Source: Nonomuraea aurantiaca
GTDB taxonomy: Bacteria > Actinomycetota > Actinomycetes > Streptosporangiales > Streptosporangiaceae
Assembly (NCBI RefSeq): GCF_020215705.1
Contig: NZ_JAIWNB010000018.1
Coordinates: forward strand, 1 to 64,000
DNA length: 64,000 nucleotides
Direction of reading: 5' to 3'
Position 1 is the first letter of the stretch. Every line of letters starts with the position of its first letter. Positions 8,304 to 16,645 of the stretch are shown here, piece by piece. The notes under the pieces were generated by a model. It had not been told where the DNA came from and did no database searches. It was given only the letters and a program-made list of their open reading frames with translations. The position numbers and the translations under genes were made by a program.

Positions 8304-9950
8304 ATGACTGAGCCGCCGACTACGGGCACTATGCGCGCCACCCCTCGCATTGACGTGTTCCCGGTGGCGATCGGCGAGTACCACTACCACCCGCGGCTCG
8401 ATGTCGATGAGGAAGCCGACCGAGTCGTCACGCTGCTCAACGATTTCGGCGGAGAAGTGATTGTCTCCTGGCAAACGCCAATGGCTGAACGAGCAGGCGA
8501 CGCCGTTGGAGAACGGCTCGCTGCCTAGTCGAGCTCCGCGGACGACACGCTTTTGTACTGGGTCGGTCACGGCTGGGCAGACGGCGATAGTGCCGCGTTG
8601 GCCCACGCCAACAGCCCGCGGTTCGTCGGGGCAGAAGGGGTTCCGCCAGAGCGGCTCGCGCACCATATCGCCGAGCGAGAGTCACAGTCCCCGGAAAGCG
8701 GGGCCTGGCTGATCGTCGTCATCGACGCCTGCAAGTCCGCCCGCTTCGTCCAGCTGCTCAGCACAGCAGTCGACAACAAATGTCACGCCCGGCGCCTCCT
8801 GCTGGTGGGAACCTCAGCCGAGGGTTCCACTACGCTCGGGCGATTCAGCGAAGCGCTCAGCACGGTCCTGCATGACACGTTCGGCGTCAACGATGCCATC
8901 GAGTTCACGGACCTCTGGGCCGAGCTCAAGCGGAACCTCCCCGGAAGCGAGGTCGTCCCCAAGAACGTTGAGCAGGCCGTGCTCCGCCGCCGAATTCCGC
9001 TACCCGACAGCATTACCGTGCCGCTGGATGTGCGCGCTACCGTCCTGCAGATCCTTGCAGCCCTGTCCGACGACGAGCGACGGCACTTCGTTCCCAAGGC
9101 TCAAGGAACCGAGCTCGGCGAGGTCTCCTGGTACTTCGAAGGCCGCGACGCCGAACGCCAACGCATCGTCGACTGGCTTCGCGATGACCACGACGATGGG
9201 CTATTGATCGTGACCGGAACCGCCGGGTCAGGTAAGTCGGCCTTGCTCGGCGACATTCTCGTGCGCAGCCGCCCGGAACTTAGCCGAATCCTCGCCCATC
9301 ACGGCCTGTTCGGCCTGCTCCCCGAGCCACAGACACCGCCTAAAGAGATCTTCGATATCGCGCTGCACCTCGTGGGGCTGACCCTTGGCGACGTGATCGA
9401 CCGTCTCGGCACCAGCTTGGCGCTGGACCAGGTAGCCCCAGTCGACAAGCCGGTGACCGCACGGATCGCCACGCTCCTGGAGGCAGTCCGACGACGGGCC
9501 GGCGTATCTACGATCCTGGTCGACGCGCTGGACGAAGCAGCCGAGCCATTGTTCATCGCATCGGCGCTGCTGCGGCCGCTGGCCGCAATCCCCGGCGTAC
9601 GCATCGTGGTCGGGACTCGCCGATCCACCCGGGAAGGGCCCGACCAACCAGAGCCCGACGACCAGAACCTCCTCGACGCCCTCGATGCCGACGAAGTGAA
9701 CGGCCAGACGATCACAATCAGCCGCGATCCGCAGGCCGTCAGCAGATACGTTCGGCGACGGTTGACCAGCGTCATGCGCCGCGGCTGGCAGGGCGCGACC
9801 GCCCCCGCCGCTGGAGTGGCGAAGCCGGTCGCTACCAGAGTGATCACCGTGGTGGCCCGCAGGCGTGAGATGAGGTTCATTGGTTTCCCCGTTCCGAATG
9901 ACGATCGTGGCCGATTGGAGTCCGTCGGTGCCGAGAAAGTTCGCGGCTGA
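8304..9950 (+). pseudogene. caspase-like protease fused to a STAND-type NTPase, one in-frame amber
   Basis: From the ATG at 8304 the first 74 residues (PVAIGEYHYH, then LNDFGGEV) look like a caspase-fold N-terminus. A single TAG at 8526-8528 follows, and the same frame then continues with LLYWVGHGWAD (catalytic His) and LIVVIDACKSARF (catalytic Cys dyad). An NTPase domain comes next, with Walker A GTAGSGKSALLGD near 9227 and a Walker B-like STILVDALDEA near 9510. Such caspase-NTPase proteins are typical of actinobacterial self-destruction or conflict systems. The frame loses family-like character after about 9835, so the C-terminal sensor repeats are probably missing. It is likely non-functional unless the amber is read through. 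Start alternatives are 8304 and 8331. Confidence 0.65.
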
Positions 9951-10049
9951 CACGGTACTCGGCCAGACTTCTGGAATCACCGAAACGTTCGCGCGGGCGG
10001 CGCACCCGGCCGACCTACGGACGCTGGATCGGCGAGGACGGCGGCAAGG

Positions 10050-10290
10050 GCCCGAGTCGTCATGGGACGTCACCCGCTGGTACACCCCCTGGAGATCACG
10101 CTTCCTGATCTCGTCGAGCACCTCGGCCACCGGCCGCTGGTGTGCCTCTCATCAGGACCTCGCCCGGGTCTGCGGCAAGAGTCGGGTGCCGGTACGGCTC
10201 TCCCGCGGTGATGATCAGACGAACCTGAGGCTTGTCGCCCCCCTCAGGCGGAGGGGTGGGCTTCGGCTCTTCGGATTCGAACCGACCCAC
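10050..10290 (-). pseudogene. small unknown ORF with probable frameshift
   Basis: A short minus-strand frame starts at 10290 (MGRFESEEPKP, then PQVRLIITAGEPYRHP) and ends early. Shifting one base at about 10155 gives a continuation RPVAEVLDEIRKRDL followed by QGVYQRV, which looks like a helical C-terminus. Together they would make a protein of about 80-90 residues. I do not recognise a family. The two parts have plausible amino acid composition for a real gene and no competing frame, but the evidence is weak. It lies between the decayed caspase gene and a lipoprotein. Confidence 0.25.
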
Positions 10291-10447
10291 GAATTTAAGC
10301 TTCGTCAGCTGTGGAGCATTTGCACGAACATCTCTTCCTGCGCGCAGACGATACCCATGCGACTTCGACGATTCTCGAAATGAAGCATTTCTATCACATG
10401 AAGTTATAAACTATTTGGAAGAATGGGCTGCTACTGGTGGGGGTGCG

Positions 10448-10780
10448 GTGGCGTACCGCGGGTTTGCCTGGGTTGCAACGGTGCTCATCGGCGGGGTCAT
10501 CGTAGGAAGCGGTTGTGCCGCGCAGCCAGAGCCGCCGTCCTTGCGAGATCGGCTTGTTCAGAACCTGAGGTCGGACCCCGAATACAAGGACTTTACCGAC
10601 AAGCAGGTGGAGTGCCTGGCCGACGGATTCATCAAGTACGCCGAACCGGAAGCCATCGAGCAGATCATGCAGGACAAGACACCGGCTGACGACGGCTGGA
10701 AACCCGGAGTGGACGGCAACGCCCTTACCGAGGAACTGGCTGCGTGCAGCGGCCCCTCAATACCTTCGCCTACCGGGTGA
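10448..10780 (+). CDS. small secreted lipoprotein, unknown function
   Basis: The GTG start at 10448 gives a 110-residue protein with a short positive N-terminus, a hydrophobic stretch (WVATVLIGGVIVG) and a lipobox ending in SGCA. Lipid attachment at the cysteine near residue 22 is expected. The mature part (DRLVQNLRSDPEYKDF, then QVECLADGFIKY) has two further cysteines that could form a disulfide. It resembles small actinobacterial lipoproteins of unknown role. A G-rich tract just upstream can act as the ribosome site. The preceding region (9951-10447) contains no other well-supported gene apart from a weak minus-strand ORF. Confidence 0.6.
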   Translation: MAYRGFAWVATVLIGGVIVGSGCAAQPEPPSLRDRLVQNLRSDPEYKDFTDKQVECLADGFIKYAEPEAIEQIMQDKTPADDGWKPGVDGNALTEELAACSGPSIPSPTG

Positions 10781-11137
10781 GTCGTCGGTCGACTCCGCGA
10801 CCGAGTCTGCCGACACCCCTCTGAAACGAGCTGCGTCAGAGCACGAGCACATTCGTCCACTACCGCACTCTGCTGACAGCCGGCGTCCCAAAGTCGCCAC
10901 GCTCCTGAATTCCGGCGCCGCCGGCGCGGGAGGCGGCCACCCACGACGAACCATCCACCAGATCCCGCGCACCAGGACCATCACCGTGACCAGGTCATGA
11001 CGCGCCGACGGTAGAGCATGCCCGGACCGGCGGTGAGGACGCTCTTGCCGGAAACGGGCATGTTGACGCCGTTGGCGCGGCATGTTGTGATCCACACATG
11101 CGCATTTCGTACTCATTTAGTAGGAAATGAGGTGGTC
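10781..11137. promoter_or_regulatory. 357-nt leader with hairpin over the ribosome site of the SGNH hydrolase
   Basis: I see no gene here. Close to the end is an inverted repeat with arms CTCATTT (11112-11118) and AAATGAG (11125-11131). Its right arm overlaps the GAGGTGG ribosome-binding region of the downstream ATG at 11138. It could be an operator or an RNA hairpin that hides the ribosome site. The rest has no clear motif. Confidence 0.35.
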
Positions 11138-12391
11138 ATGAGGTTACTCCAGCGTGCCGCTGCGGTCGTCATCCTCCTGGTCAGCGCGGCGGGCATCCAG
11201 GCCATGCAGAGTGGGCCGGCGCAGGCGGCTCTGCCCACCGCCGCCGTCGCGCTCGGCGACAGCTTCGTCAGCGGGGAGGGCGCGGGGGACTACCAGCCCG
11301 TCGTCGACGCCTCCGGTACGGCACAGGCCTTCCCCGGCTGGTCGGCGCCCAACAGCAACGCCTACTTCTGTCACCGGTCGGCGAACGCCTCGGTGTTCGC
11401 GGCGTCACTCCCGGGCATTGAGCAACGTTTCAACCTCGCGTGCTCCGGCGCCCAGCCCGCCGACATCGCCAGCCCCTCCAGCGCCCGGGACGAGGGCCGC
11501 GCCGTCGCCTCGCAGCTCGATCAGCTGCGCGCCCTCGCCCAGTCGTACGACATCGACGTCGTCCTCGTCGGCCTCGGCTCGAACAACACCCAGTTCACCT
11601 TCGGCGACGTGGCCACGCTGTGCGCCAACCGCTTCATCGCCGACGCCTGGACGGGCTGGTGGGAGTTCTGGGCCTATCTGAAGGGTCCGGTGCCGCAAAA
11701 GCCGTGCGCCGCCTCGGACCTGGCCACCGACGCCGAGGTCGCCGCCGCCACCACCGAGACCACCGCGGCCCTGCGCCAGATCCTCGACACCCTCGCCCAG
11801 ATCGACGCCGACGGCACCCACCAGGTGATTCTGCAGACCTACACCAACCCGCTGCCCCCCGAACTCGACCCGCGATACCACGAGGAGGACGGCCGCTCCG
11901 ACACCCGCGACAAGTTCCGCGCCCTCGGCGCCGAGCGCTACGCCGCCGGATGCCCGATCCACCGTGCGAGCCTCGCCCCTGGCCACGTCTTCTCCGAGAA
12001 CCTCGGCTCCCTGGTCAAAAACGTGCAGACCACGCTCGCGGCCGAACGCCCGGCGGCCGACCTCCGCGTACTGGACGTCCAGCGGGCCTTCGACGGCGCC
12101 AGGCTCTGCGAGAACCCCGACAGCCCGGAGGGCGCGCTCGCGACGCCGATCCGGGTACAGGACGGCCCGTCCGGTACGTTCATCACCAGCCTGTCCGGCT
12201 GGGACAAGATCGGTATCCAGCGGGCGGCGAACACCTGCGTCACCTACTTCCAGACCTGCCAGGAGTCGTGGCACCCCAACGCCGCGGGCCACGCGGTACT
12301 CGGGCAGTGCCTGACCGGCGCCTTCGCCGCGTCGCCCCGCGCGGTCGTCACATGCGCCCGTAACGCGGACGGCACGCTCACCATCTCCTGA
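11138..12391 (+). CDS. secreted SGNH/GDSL-family hydrolase (lipase/esterase-like)
   Basis: The ATG at 11138 follows GAGGTGG and starts a 417-residue protein with a Sec signal peptide (positive MRLLQR, hydrophobic core, cleavage near AQAALP). The mature protein begins with the block I motif ALGDSFVSGEGAGDY carrying the nucleophile serine. It contains GLGSNNTQF (oxyanion asparagine) and ends with SWHPNAAGH carrying the catalytic Asp/His pair. This order is that of SGNH hydrolases related to secreted actinomycete lipases and acyl esterases acting on extracellular lipids or sugar esters. Several cysteines (FCHRS, NLACSG, CVTYFQTC) suggest disulfides. It looks intact and stands alone. Confidence 0.9.
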   Translation: MRLLQRAAAVVILLVSAAGIQAMQSGPAQAALPTAAVALGDSFVSGEGAGDYQPVVDASGTAQAFPGWSAPNSNAYFCHRSANASVFAASLPGIEQRFNLACSGAQPADIASPSSARDEGRAVASQLDQLRALAQSYDIDVVLVGLGSNNTQFTFGDVATLCANRFIADAWTGWWEFWAYLKGPVPQKPCAASDLATDAEVAAATTETTAALRQILDTLAQIDADGTHQVILQTYTNPLPPELDPRYHEEDGRSDTRDKFRALGAERYAAGCPIHRASLAPGHVFSENLGSLVKNVQTTLAAERPAADLRVLDVQRAFDGARLCENPDSPEGALATPIRVQDGPSGTFITSLSGWDKIGIQRAANTCVTYFQTCQESWHPNAAGHAVLGQCLTGAFAASPRAVVTCARNADGTLTIS

Positions 12392-12417
12392 CCTCTCCTC
12401 GGCTTCGCGTCCGGCCG

Positions 12418-12564
12418 CAGTCGTTGGCGCAGCAGGCGATCACGGTGGCCGGGGACCGGTGGGCCTGGCCGGCTCGGGAGGACTGGGAGGAAGGCCCGGA
12501 CCCGCGGCAGATGCCCGGCCTGTACGACGACGCGGCCGGTGAACCCGGCCAAGTGCTTGGGTAG
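12418..12564 (+). pseudogene. C-terminal remnant of an unrecognised gene
   Basis: A frame without a start codon reads SLAQQAITVAGDRW, then PAREDWEEGPDPRQ, and ends at TAG 12562-12564. The acidic, tryptophan-rich composition looks like a real protein tail and not random high-GC sequence. No family is recognised. It sits between the hydrolase and the convergent zinc-ribbon ORF. Confidence 0.25.
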
Positions 12565-12582
12565 CTACACCCTGGGGCAAAC

Positions 12583-13020
12583 CTACTGACCGGTAGTTGG
12601 TAGGGGTCGTGCGGTGCGGACGCAGGCCGGGCAGGTCGGCTGCTGGTCGTCGAGGTGCCAGCCGTTGGCGTGCAGTCAGGTGTGGACGTCGGCGGGCAGC
12701 GTGCCGGATTCGATGGTATCGGCGGCTGGTCCGGTGAGCAGGAGGCCGTCGCCGCAGCGGGTGCAGGCGATGTCGGCGACCGGTCCGCGCGGGGCGCACT
12801 CGGCGCAGTGGTGGGCGACGGTGAGACGGCCGTTCGGATCGGATTGCAGCCAGGTGACGGCGAGGTCGGCGAGGTGCTGTTGGGCTTGTTCGCGCTGGGG
12901 CGGTGTGTGTCCGCAGCTGGGGCAGGAGAGCCGGTTGCGTTGTACTGGAGCGGGTTTCGCTGTTGTCGGTTCAGCCGGGACCGGGGCCGGGCCTTGCCGG
13001 AGTGGCGTCCTTTGTGGACG
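12583..13020 (-). pseudogene. zinc-ribbon protein downstream of integrase, one in-frame TGA
   Basis: The minus-strand frame contains CPSCGH, CAECAPRG and CTRCGDG. Then comes a TGA at 12676-12678, and the same frame continues with LHANGWHLDD and a fourth CPAC before a natural stop at 12583. Four CxxC knuckles suggest two zinc ribbons. The 5' end overlaps the integrase 3' end, and no convincing start codon is visible in frame, so coupling to the integrase or a frameshift is likely. Its position behind an integrase suggests an accessory DNA-binding factor. That role is inference. The TGA removes the last zinc knuckle. Confidence 0.45.
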
Positions 13021-13939
13021 GCTGGACGAGAGTCTGGCGTGGTGTGCGGCGTTGGCGTCGCCAGGTGCGGATTTCGTCGTCGGCGGCCCGGTCGGTCTTC
13101 TCGGCGTAGAGCAGTGTGGAGGAGATTTTCTTGTGTCCCAAGCGTTTCCGCACGGTCTCGACCGGGACACCGCCGTTGATGAGTTCGGTGGCGTGCCCGT
13201 GGCGCAGTTGGTGCAGTTCGATCTTCTCGCCCGCGGCCGTGCGGTACTTGCGCCACAGTTCCTCCGCGCTGGAGTAGCGCGGGGGGCCGCCGATGTTGTT
13301 CTTCTCCGCGCGGAACAGCGGGCCGCGGGTGTAGCGGGTATCGCGCAGGTAGCGGCGCAGCAGGGCGAGCAATGCCGGGTCGTCGAGCAGAATGGTGCGT
13401 TGCCGGCCGCCCTTGGCCGTGACGGTCAGGTGTTCGTCGTCCGGGTCGAGGGTGAGGTCTTCGACGTAGACACCGAGGGCTTCGGAAGCTCGCAGCCCGG
13501 TGGTGTGGATCAACCCGAACAGCACCCGGTCGCGCAGCTTGCGCTTGGGGATGGCGTCGAGCACGCGCTGCACGCGGCCGGGTTCGACCCCGCGTGGCAG
13601 CCGCTCGGGTACCGACACGTGCTCGATGACGGCCATCGGGTCGGTGTCCATCCGGTCGTTGCGGCGGCACCAGGCCAGGAATTCGCTGATGGCGGCGCGT
13701 TTGCGGGCGCGGGTGGCGGGGGCTTGGCCGGCGATGCCGGTGAAGAACCCGCGCAGCACCGTGGCGTCGATCGCGGTCACCTCACCGTCGTGGTGGCGGG
13801 CGAACTGGGCCAGATCGCCCCGGTAGCAGCGCACGGTGTACCGGCTGCGGGCGGCGTTGTCCAGGTCGGTGAGGAACTCGGCGATCGGCTCGGCCATGGG
13901 GTGCGTGGCGGCCGGTTCGACCCGCGCGGGCATGGGCAC
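12971..13939 (-). CDS. XerC/D-like tyrosine recombinase (integrase)
   Basis: This 322-residue protein has an N-terminal core-binding domain (residues 15-105, EFLTDLDNAARSRYTVRCY) and a catalytic domain. The catalytic arginine is in TGLRASEAL, the HxxR box is HQLRHGHA, and the third histidine is in RLGHKKISS, followed by the nucleophile tyrosine in TLLYAEK. All catalytic residues are present. Length and organisation match XerC/D-type and mobile-element integrases. Its 5' side carries three copies of the decamer CCTGTGATAA, two of them as a palindrome, which are candidate attachment or operator sites. A zinc-ribbon ORF overlaps its 3' end. Confidence 0.85.
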   Translation of the reverse strand: MPMPARVEPAATHPMAEPIAEFLTDLDNAARSRYTVRCYRGDLAQFARHHDGEVTAIDATVLRGFFTGIAGQAPATRARKRAAISEFLAWCRRNDRMDTDPMAVIEHVSVPERLPRGVEPGRVQRVLDAIPKRKLRDRVLFGLIHTTGLRASEALGVYVEDLTLDPDDEHLTVTAKGGRQRTILLDDPALLALLRRYLRDTRYTRGPLFRAEKNNIGGPPRYSSAEELWRKYRTAAGEKIELHQLRHGHATELINGGVPVETVRKRLGHKKISSTLLYAEKTDRAADDEIRTWRRQRRTPRQTLVQPSTKDATPARPGPGPG

Positions 13940-13947
13940 CTCTCGTT

Positions 13948-14051
13948 CCTGTGATAACGGCTGAAGTATCCTACTCGGTGATCATGGTGTTGCGGCTAGT
14001 CGCCGCCCGCGAGGAGGGGCACTTTCCTGTGATAAAGGCCATTATCACAGG
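13948..14051. repeat. CCTGTGATAA triple element beside the integrase
   Basis: The decamer CCTGTGATAA occurs at 13948-13957 and again at 14026-14035. The second copy pairs with its exact reverse complement TTATCACAGG at 14042-14051 across a six-base spacer. The first copy lies nine bases upstream of the integrase start. Such a direct-plus-inverted arrangement is typical of recombinase core sites or of a repressor operator. Confidence 0.6.
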
Positions 14052-14174
14052 CTTGTATTCGGGCGACCGCGTGTCTCGGCCGGCCGGTGCTCGGTGTGCC
14101 CGCGGCAGCCGCACGACAGTGAGCGCCGTGCCGCGTCGAGGCGGGGATGGTGGTGGTAGCTCGTTCACGCGGCT

Positions 14175-14706
14175 TCACCCCGCGGGCGTGGCGTCGAAGA
14201 ACTTCGTGAGCAGCTCGCGGCTCGTCGCGCAGAGGTCGCCGTGATAGGGGCGTATGACGTCCACGGTCAGGCGGAGCCAGTGATCCTTGTCCACCGCTAC
14301 GGAGACCTCGCAGCCCTGGTTGGCCGGCTGGTGCGGGTTCTCGAAGGTGGTGTTGACTTCCAGGTCGCCGGCCCGGGGGATGGCGGAGCAGGCCGGCGAG
14401 CACGTACCCCTCTTCGCCCTCGGTCGGCGGTGGGCGCCACGGTGTAGGCACAGGTGACGTCCGATGACGTCGCGGTGTCCCGCTCGGCCGGCATGCCGAG
14501 CACGGCAGTGACCATGGCCGGGTGACAGGAGCGCAGTCCATCGGAGGAGAGGCGACCCGTTTCGGAAGCCGGATCGCCACATCCGCCTCGCGTGGGGTGC
14601 TGACGCCCGTGCCGGGCGGGGCCGGGTCGCTGGCGACGTGGCTGGTGCATCCGGCGAGCACGGCGGTAGCCGAGGCGGTGATGAGGGTGAAGCGGCGTGC
14701 TGTCAT
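14175..14706 (-). pseudogene. lipoprotein (DUF3558-like) with several frameshifts
   Basis: From the ATG at 14706 the frame gives a lipoprotein signal (TLITASATAVLAGC with the lipobox cysteine near residue 20). To keep family-like sequence the frame must then shift near 14535 into AMVTAVLGMPAERDT, followed by VTCAYTV. It must shift back near 14420 (EEGYVLAGLL), and shift again near 14385 into DLEVNTTFENPHQP and CEVSVAVDKDHW. The combined product of about 175 residues resembles surface lipoproteins of the DUF3558 type. Three shifts within 200 bases mean a dead gene or poor local sequence quality. The last frame stops at 14175. Confidence 0.5.
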
Positions 14707-14974
14707 GCGGCGGACAGTACTGACGCTCGATGGGTGGGACCGGGCGTTGGGGAAGAGTGGCCGCGCGCACGGATACTGGGGGACCTGCGGGGTGGGTCCG
14801 GTGACAAGGCTTGGTGTGTGCTGGGCCCACGGTCGCGACGATGCTGTTAACGGTCGTGATCGTGTGTCGTGAGCGTGTCGTGGACACAGCGCCCGCGCGC
14901 TGGACCGAGTTCTCGGCCCTGTCCCCGCCGGACGGGACCTTCCGTGATCATCCAGGTGGCGCGTCGCCAGGTTC

Positions 14975-15036
14975 TCAACCATCAGGTTGACAACGCGGGG
15001 GCCGGTGGCTACGGTCTTATTCAACCGATGAGTTGA
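14975..15036. promoter_or_regulatory. two matching palindromic operators upstream of arsR-type gene
   Basis: The palindrome TCAACCATCAGGTTGA lies at 14975-14990 and TCAACCGATGAGTTGA at 15021-15036, 46 bases apart and ending six bases before the start codon. Both follow TCAACC-N4-RGTTGA. This is the expected form for autoregulation by the ArsR-family protein encoded next. Confidence 0.75.
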
Positions 15037-15042
15037 GGACAG

Positions 15043-15411
15043 ATGGTGGATGAGAGCGCGGAGCGGCTCACTCGAGTGTTCGCGGCGCTGGCCGACCCGA
15101 CCCGGCGTGACCTGGTGGCTCGGTTGGCGAGCGGGGACGCGACCGTGGGCGAGCTGGCGGAGCCGTATGACATGAGTCTGCAGGCGGTCTCCAAACACCT
15201 GAAGGTGCTCGAGGAGGCCGGGCTGGTGACCCGCAGCAAGGATGCCCAGCGCCGGCCGGTCCACCTAGACGCGGAGGTGTTCGACCTGATGACGAAATGG
15301 ATCGAGCGCTATCGCCAGCAGGCCGAGGAGCGCTATCGACGCCTCGACGCCCTGCTGGACCACATGGCTGACAACACAGACCACACACCCACCCGTAAGG
15401 ACGCATCATGA
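15043..15411 (+). CDS. ArsR-family transcriptional regulator
   Basis: The protein is a 122-residue winged-helix repressor of the group that accompanies SRPBCC genes. The helix-turn-helix runs from about residue 25 to 75 (RRDLVARLASGDATV, then LQAVSKHLKVLEEAG) and is followed by a wing (SKDAQRRPVHL). No metal-binding cysteines are present, so it is not an arsenic or metal sensor of the classical kind. It probably represses its own operon through the two TCAACC palindromes directly upstream. The stop overlaps the next gene in an ATGA, giving translational coupling to the SRPBCC protein. Confidence 0.9.
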   Translation: MVDESAERLTRVFAALADPTRRDLVARLASGDATVGELAEPYDMSLQAVSKHLKVLEEAGLVTRSKDAQRRPVHLDAEVFDLMTKWIERYRQQAEERYRRLDALLDHMADNTDHTPTRKDAS

Positions 15412-15896
15412 CCGTGACCAGGCATGAGACCGAGATCGTGGCGGACGAGAAGGTCCCGACGATCGAGATCATCCGGGAGTTCGACGCCCCTGTGGAGCAG
15501 GTGTTCCGCGCGCATGTGGATCCTGGGCTCTACGCGCGCTGGGCCGGGCCGCGCTCGGTCACCACGAGGATCACCCGGTGGGACGCTTGCACGGGCGGCG
15601 CGTGGGCGTTCGCCAACGATCGCGATGGTGCGGAGATCGCGTCGTTTTACGGCAGTTTCCACGAGGTGCGCCAGCACGAGCGGATCGTGTGGACGTTCAC
15701 CTACGACGGCCAGCCGGACGACGTCGCGCTGGAGACGATGACCTTCGAGCAGATCGAGGGCGGGCGGACGCGGCTGCGGGTGCTGAGCGTGGTGCCGGAC
15801 TTCCCGACCCGGGACGGCATGCTCTCCAGCGGCATGGACGTCGGGATCCGCGAGGGCTACGACAAGCTCGACGAGCTGCTGGTGAACCGCGCCTGA
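15408..15896 (+). CDS. SRPBCC (AHSA1-type) domain protein
   Basis: This 162-residue protein is a single START/Bet v1-like ligand-binding domain of the AHSA1 type. It begins with a typical EIIREFDAPVEQVFRA first strand and helix, followed by the LYARWAGPR and GGAWAF motifs. Its C-terminal helix is GIREGYDKLDELL. Such proteins bind hydrophobic small molecules and are often co-encoded with an ArsR repressor, as here. Enzymatic activity is not evident. It is the second gene of a four-gene operon, and a 180-base spacer separates it from the next gene. Confidence 0.88.
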   Translation: MTVTRHETEIVADEKVPTIEIIREFDAPVEQVFRAHVDPGLYARWAGPRSVTTRITRWDACTGGAWAFANDRDGAEIASFYGSFHEVRQHERIVWTFTYDGQPDDVALETMTFEQIEGGRTRLRVLSVVPDFPTRDGMLSSGMDVGIREGYDKLDELLVNRA

Positions 15897-16078
15897 GCAG
15901 ACACCCACGACTGTCCGCTGTGGCTGTTCGATGTCTCGGTCAGTCGGCCGCGCCGGACCGTCAGGTCCGCGCTGCCCACGACACCGAACAGCCACCGCGA
16001 CGTGCAAGGTGGAGCTGGCCGTGCGGCAGGGAATCCGCACGACACAGACAGACCAATCGCGAAGCAGGAGGCCATGAC

Positions 16079-16594
16079 ATGACGGCGATCGTCCCGATCA
16101 CGGCGGAGTCCATCGACGGCTACGCTGCCCCGGACCGCCCGTGGTCGGAGATACAGGCGTGCCTGGACCAGGACCAAGGTCGGGTGCGTCGCGCCTGGCT
16201 GTCCACCACGTGCCCGGACGGCACGCCGCATACCATGCCGCTGAGCGCCATCTGGTTCGACGGCGCCTTCTACTTCAACTCCGGCGCCCGTACCCGCAAA
16301 GGCCGGAACCTGGCCGCGAACCCGCGCAGCGTACTCAGTTTCTCCGGCGGTGGATTCGACCTGGTCTTCCAGGGCGTGACCAGCCGGATCACCGACGAGG
16401 CCACTGTGGACCGACTGCTGGAGGTCTACCGGGCCAACGGCTGGCCGGCGCGCGTACAGGACGGCCAGTTCTACGCACCGTTCAGCGCGCCGAGCGCCGG
16501 GCCGCAGGCGTGGAACCTGTATCGGATGACCGTCACAACCGTGTTCGGTCTGGGTGTCGAGGAACCGTACAGCGCAATGCGCTGGCGGTTCTGA
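16079..16594 (+). CDS. pyridoxamine 5'-phosphate oxidase-family protein
   Basis: The ATG at 16079 lies seven bases after a perfect AGGAGG, so I prefer it over the nearby out-of-frame ATG. The 171-residue protein has the split-barrel flavin-binding fold: RRAWLSTTCPDGTPHTMPL forms the first strands, AIWFDGAFYFNSG the next, and TRKGRNLAANPRSVLS the phosphate-binding segment. Members bind FMN or F420 and act as oxidoreductases on small molecules. The specific substrate cannot be read from the sequence. Its place in the ArsR operon suggests a role in detoxifying the inducer. Confidence 0.82.
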   Translation: MTAIVPITAESIDGYAAPDRPWSEIQACLDQDQGRVRRAWLSTTCPDGTPHTMPLSAIWFDGAFYFNSGARTRKGRNLAANPRSVLSFSGGGFDLVFQGVTSRITDEATVDRLLEVYRANGWPARVQDGQFYAPFSAPSAGPQAWNLYRMTVTTVFGLGVEEPYSAMRWRF

Positions 16595-16645
16595 ACCAGG
16601 GCGAACAGGCCCGTGGCGGGTCTGCCATACGATGAGGAGGATGAG

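Noticed and set aside
9800..9880. Minus-strand frame starting with a signal-peptide-like sequence (ISRLRATTVITLVATGF then TPAAGA)
   Set aside because: It has a fair ribosome site but the following residues are not protein-like, and the plus strand here still codes for the caspase-NTPase. It could be a remnant or chance.
10255..10285. Possible tRNA T-arm (GGTTCGAATCC on the minus strand)
   Set aside because: No acceptor or anticodon arms can be folded around it, and it lies inside a small ORF.
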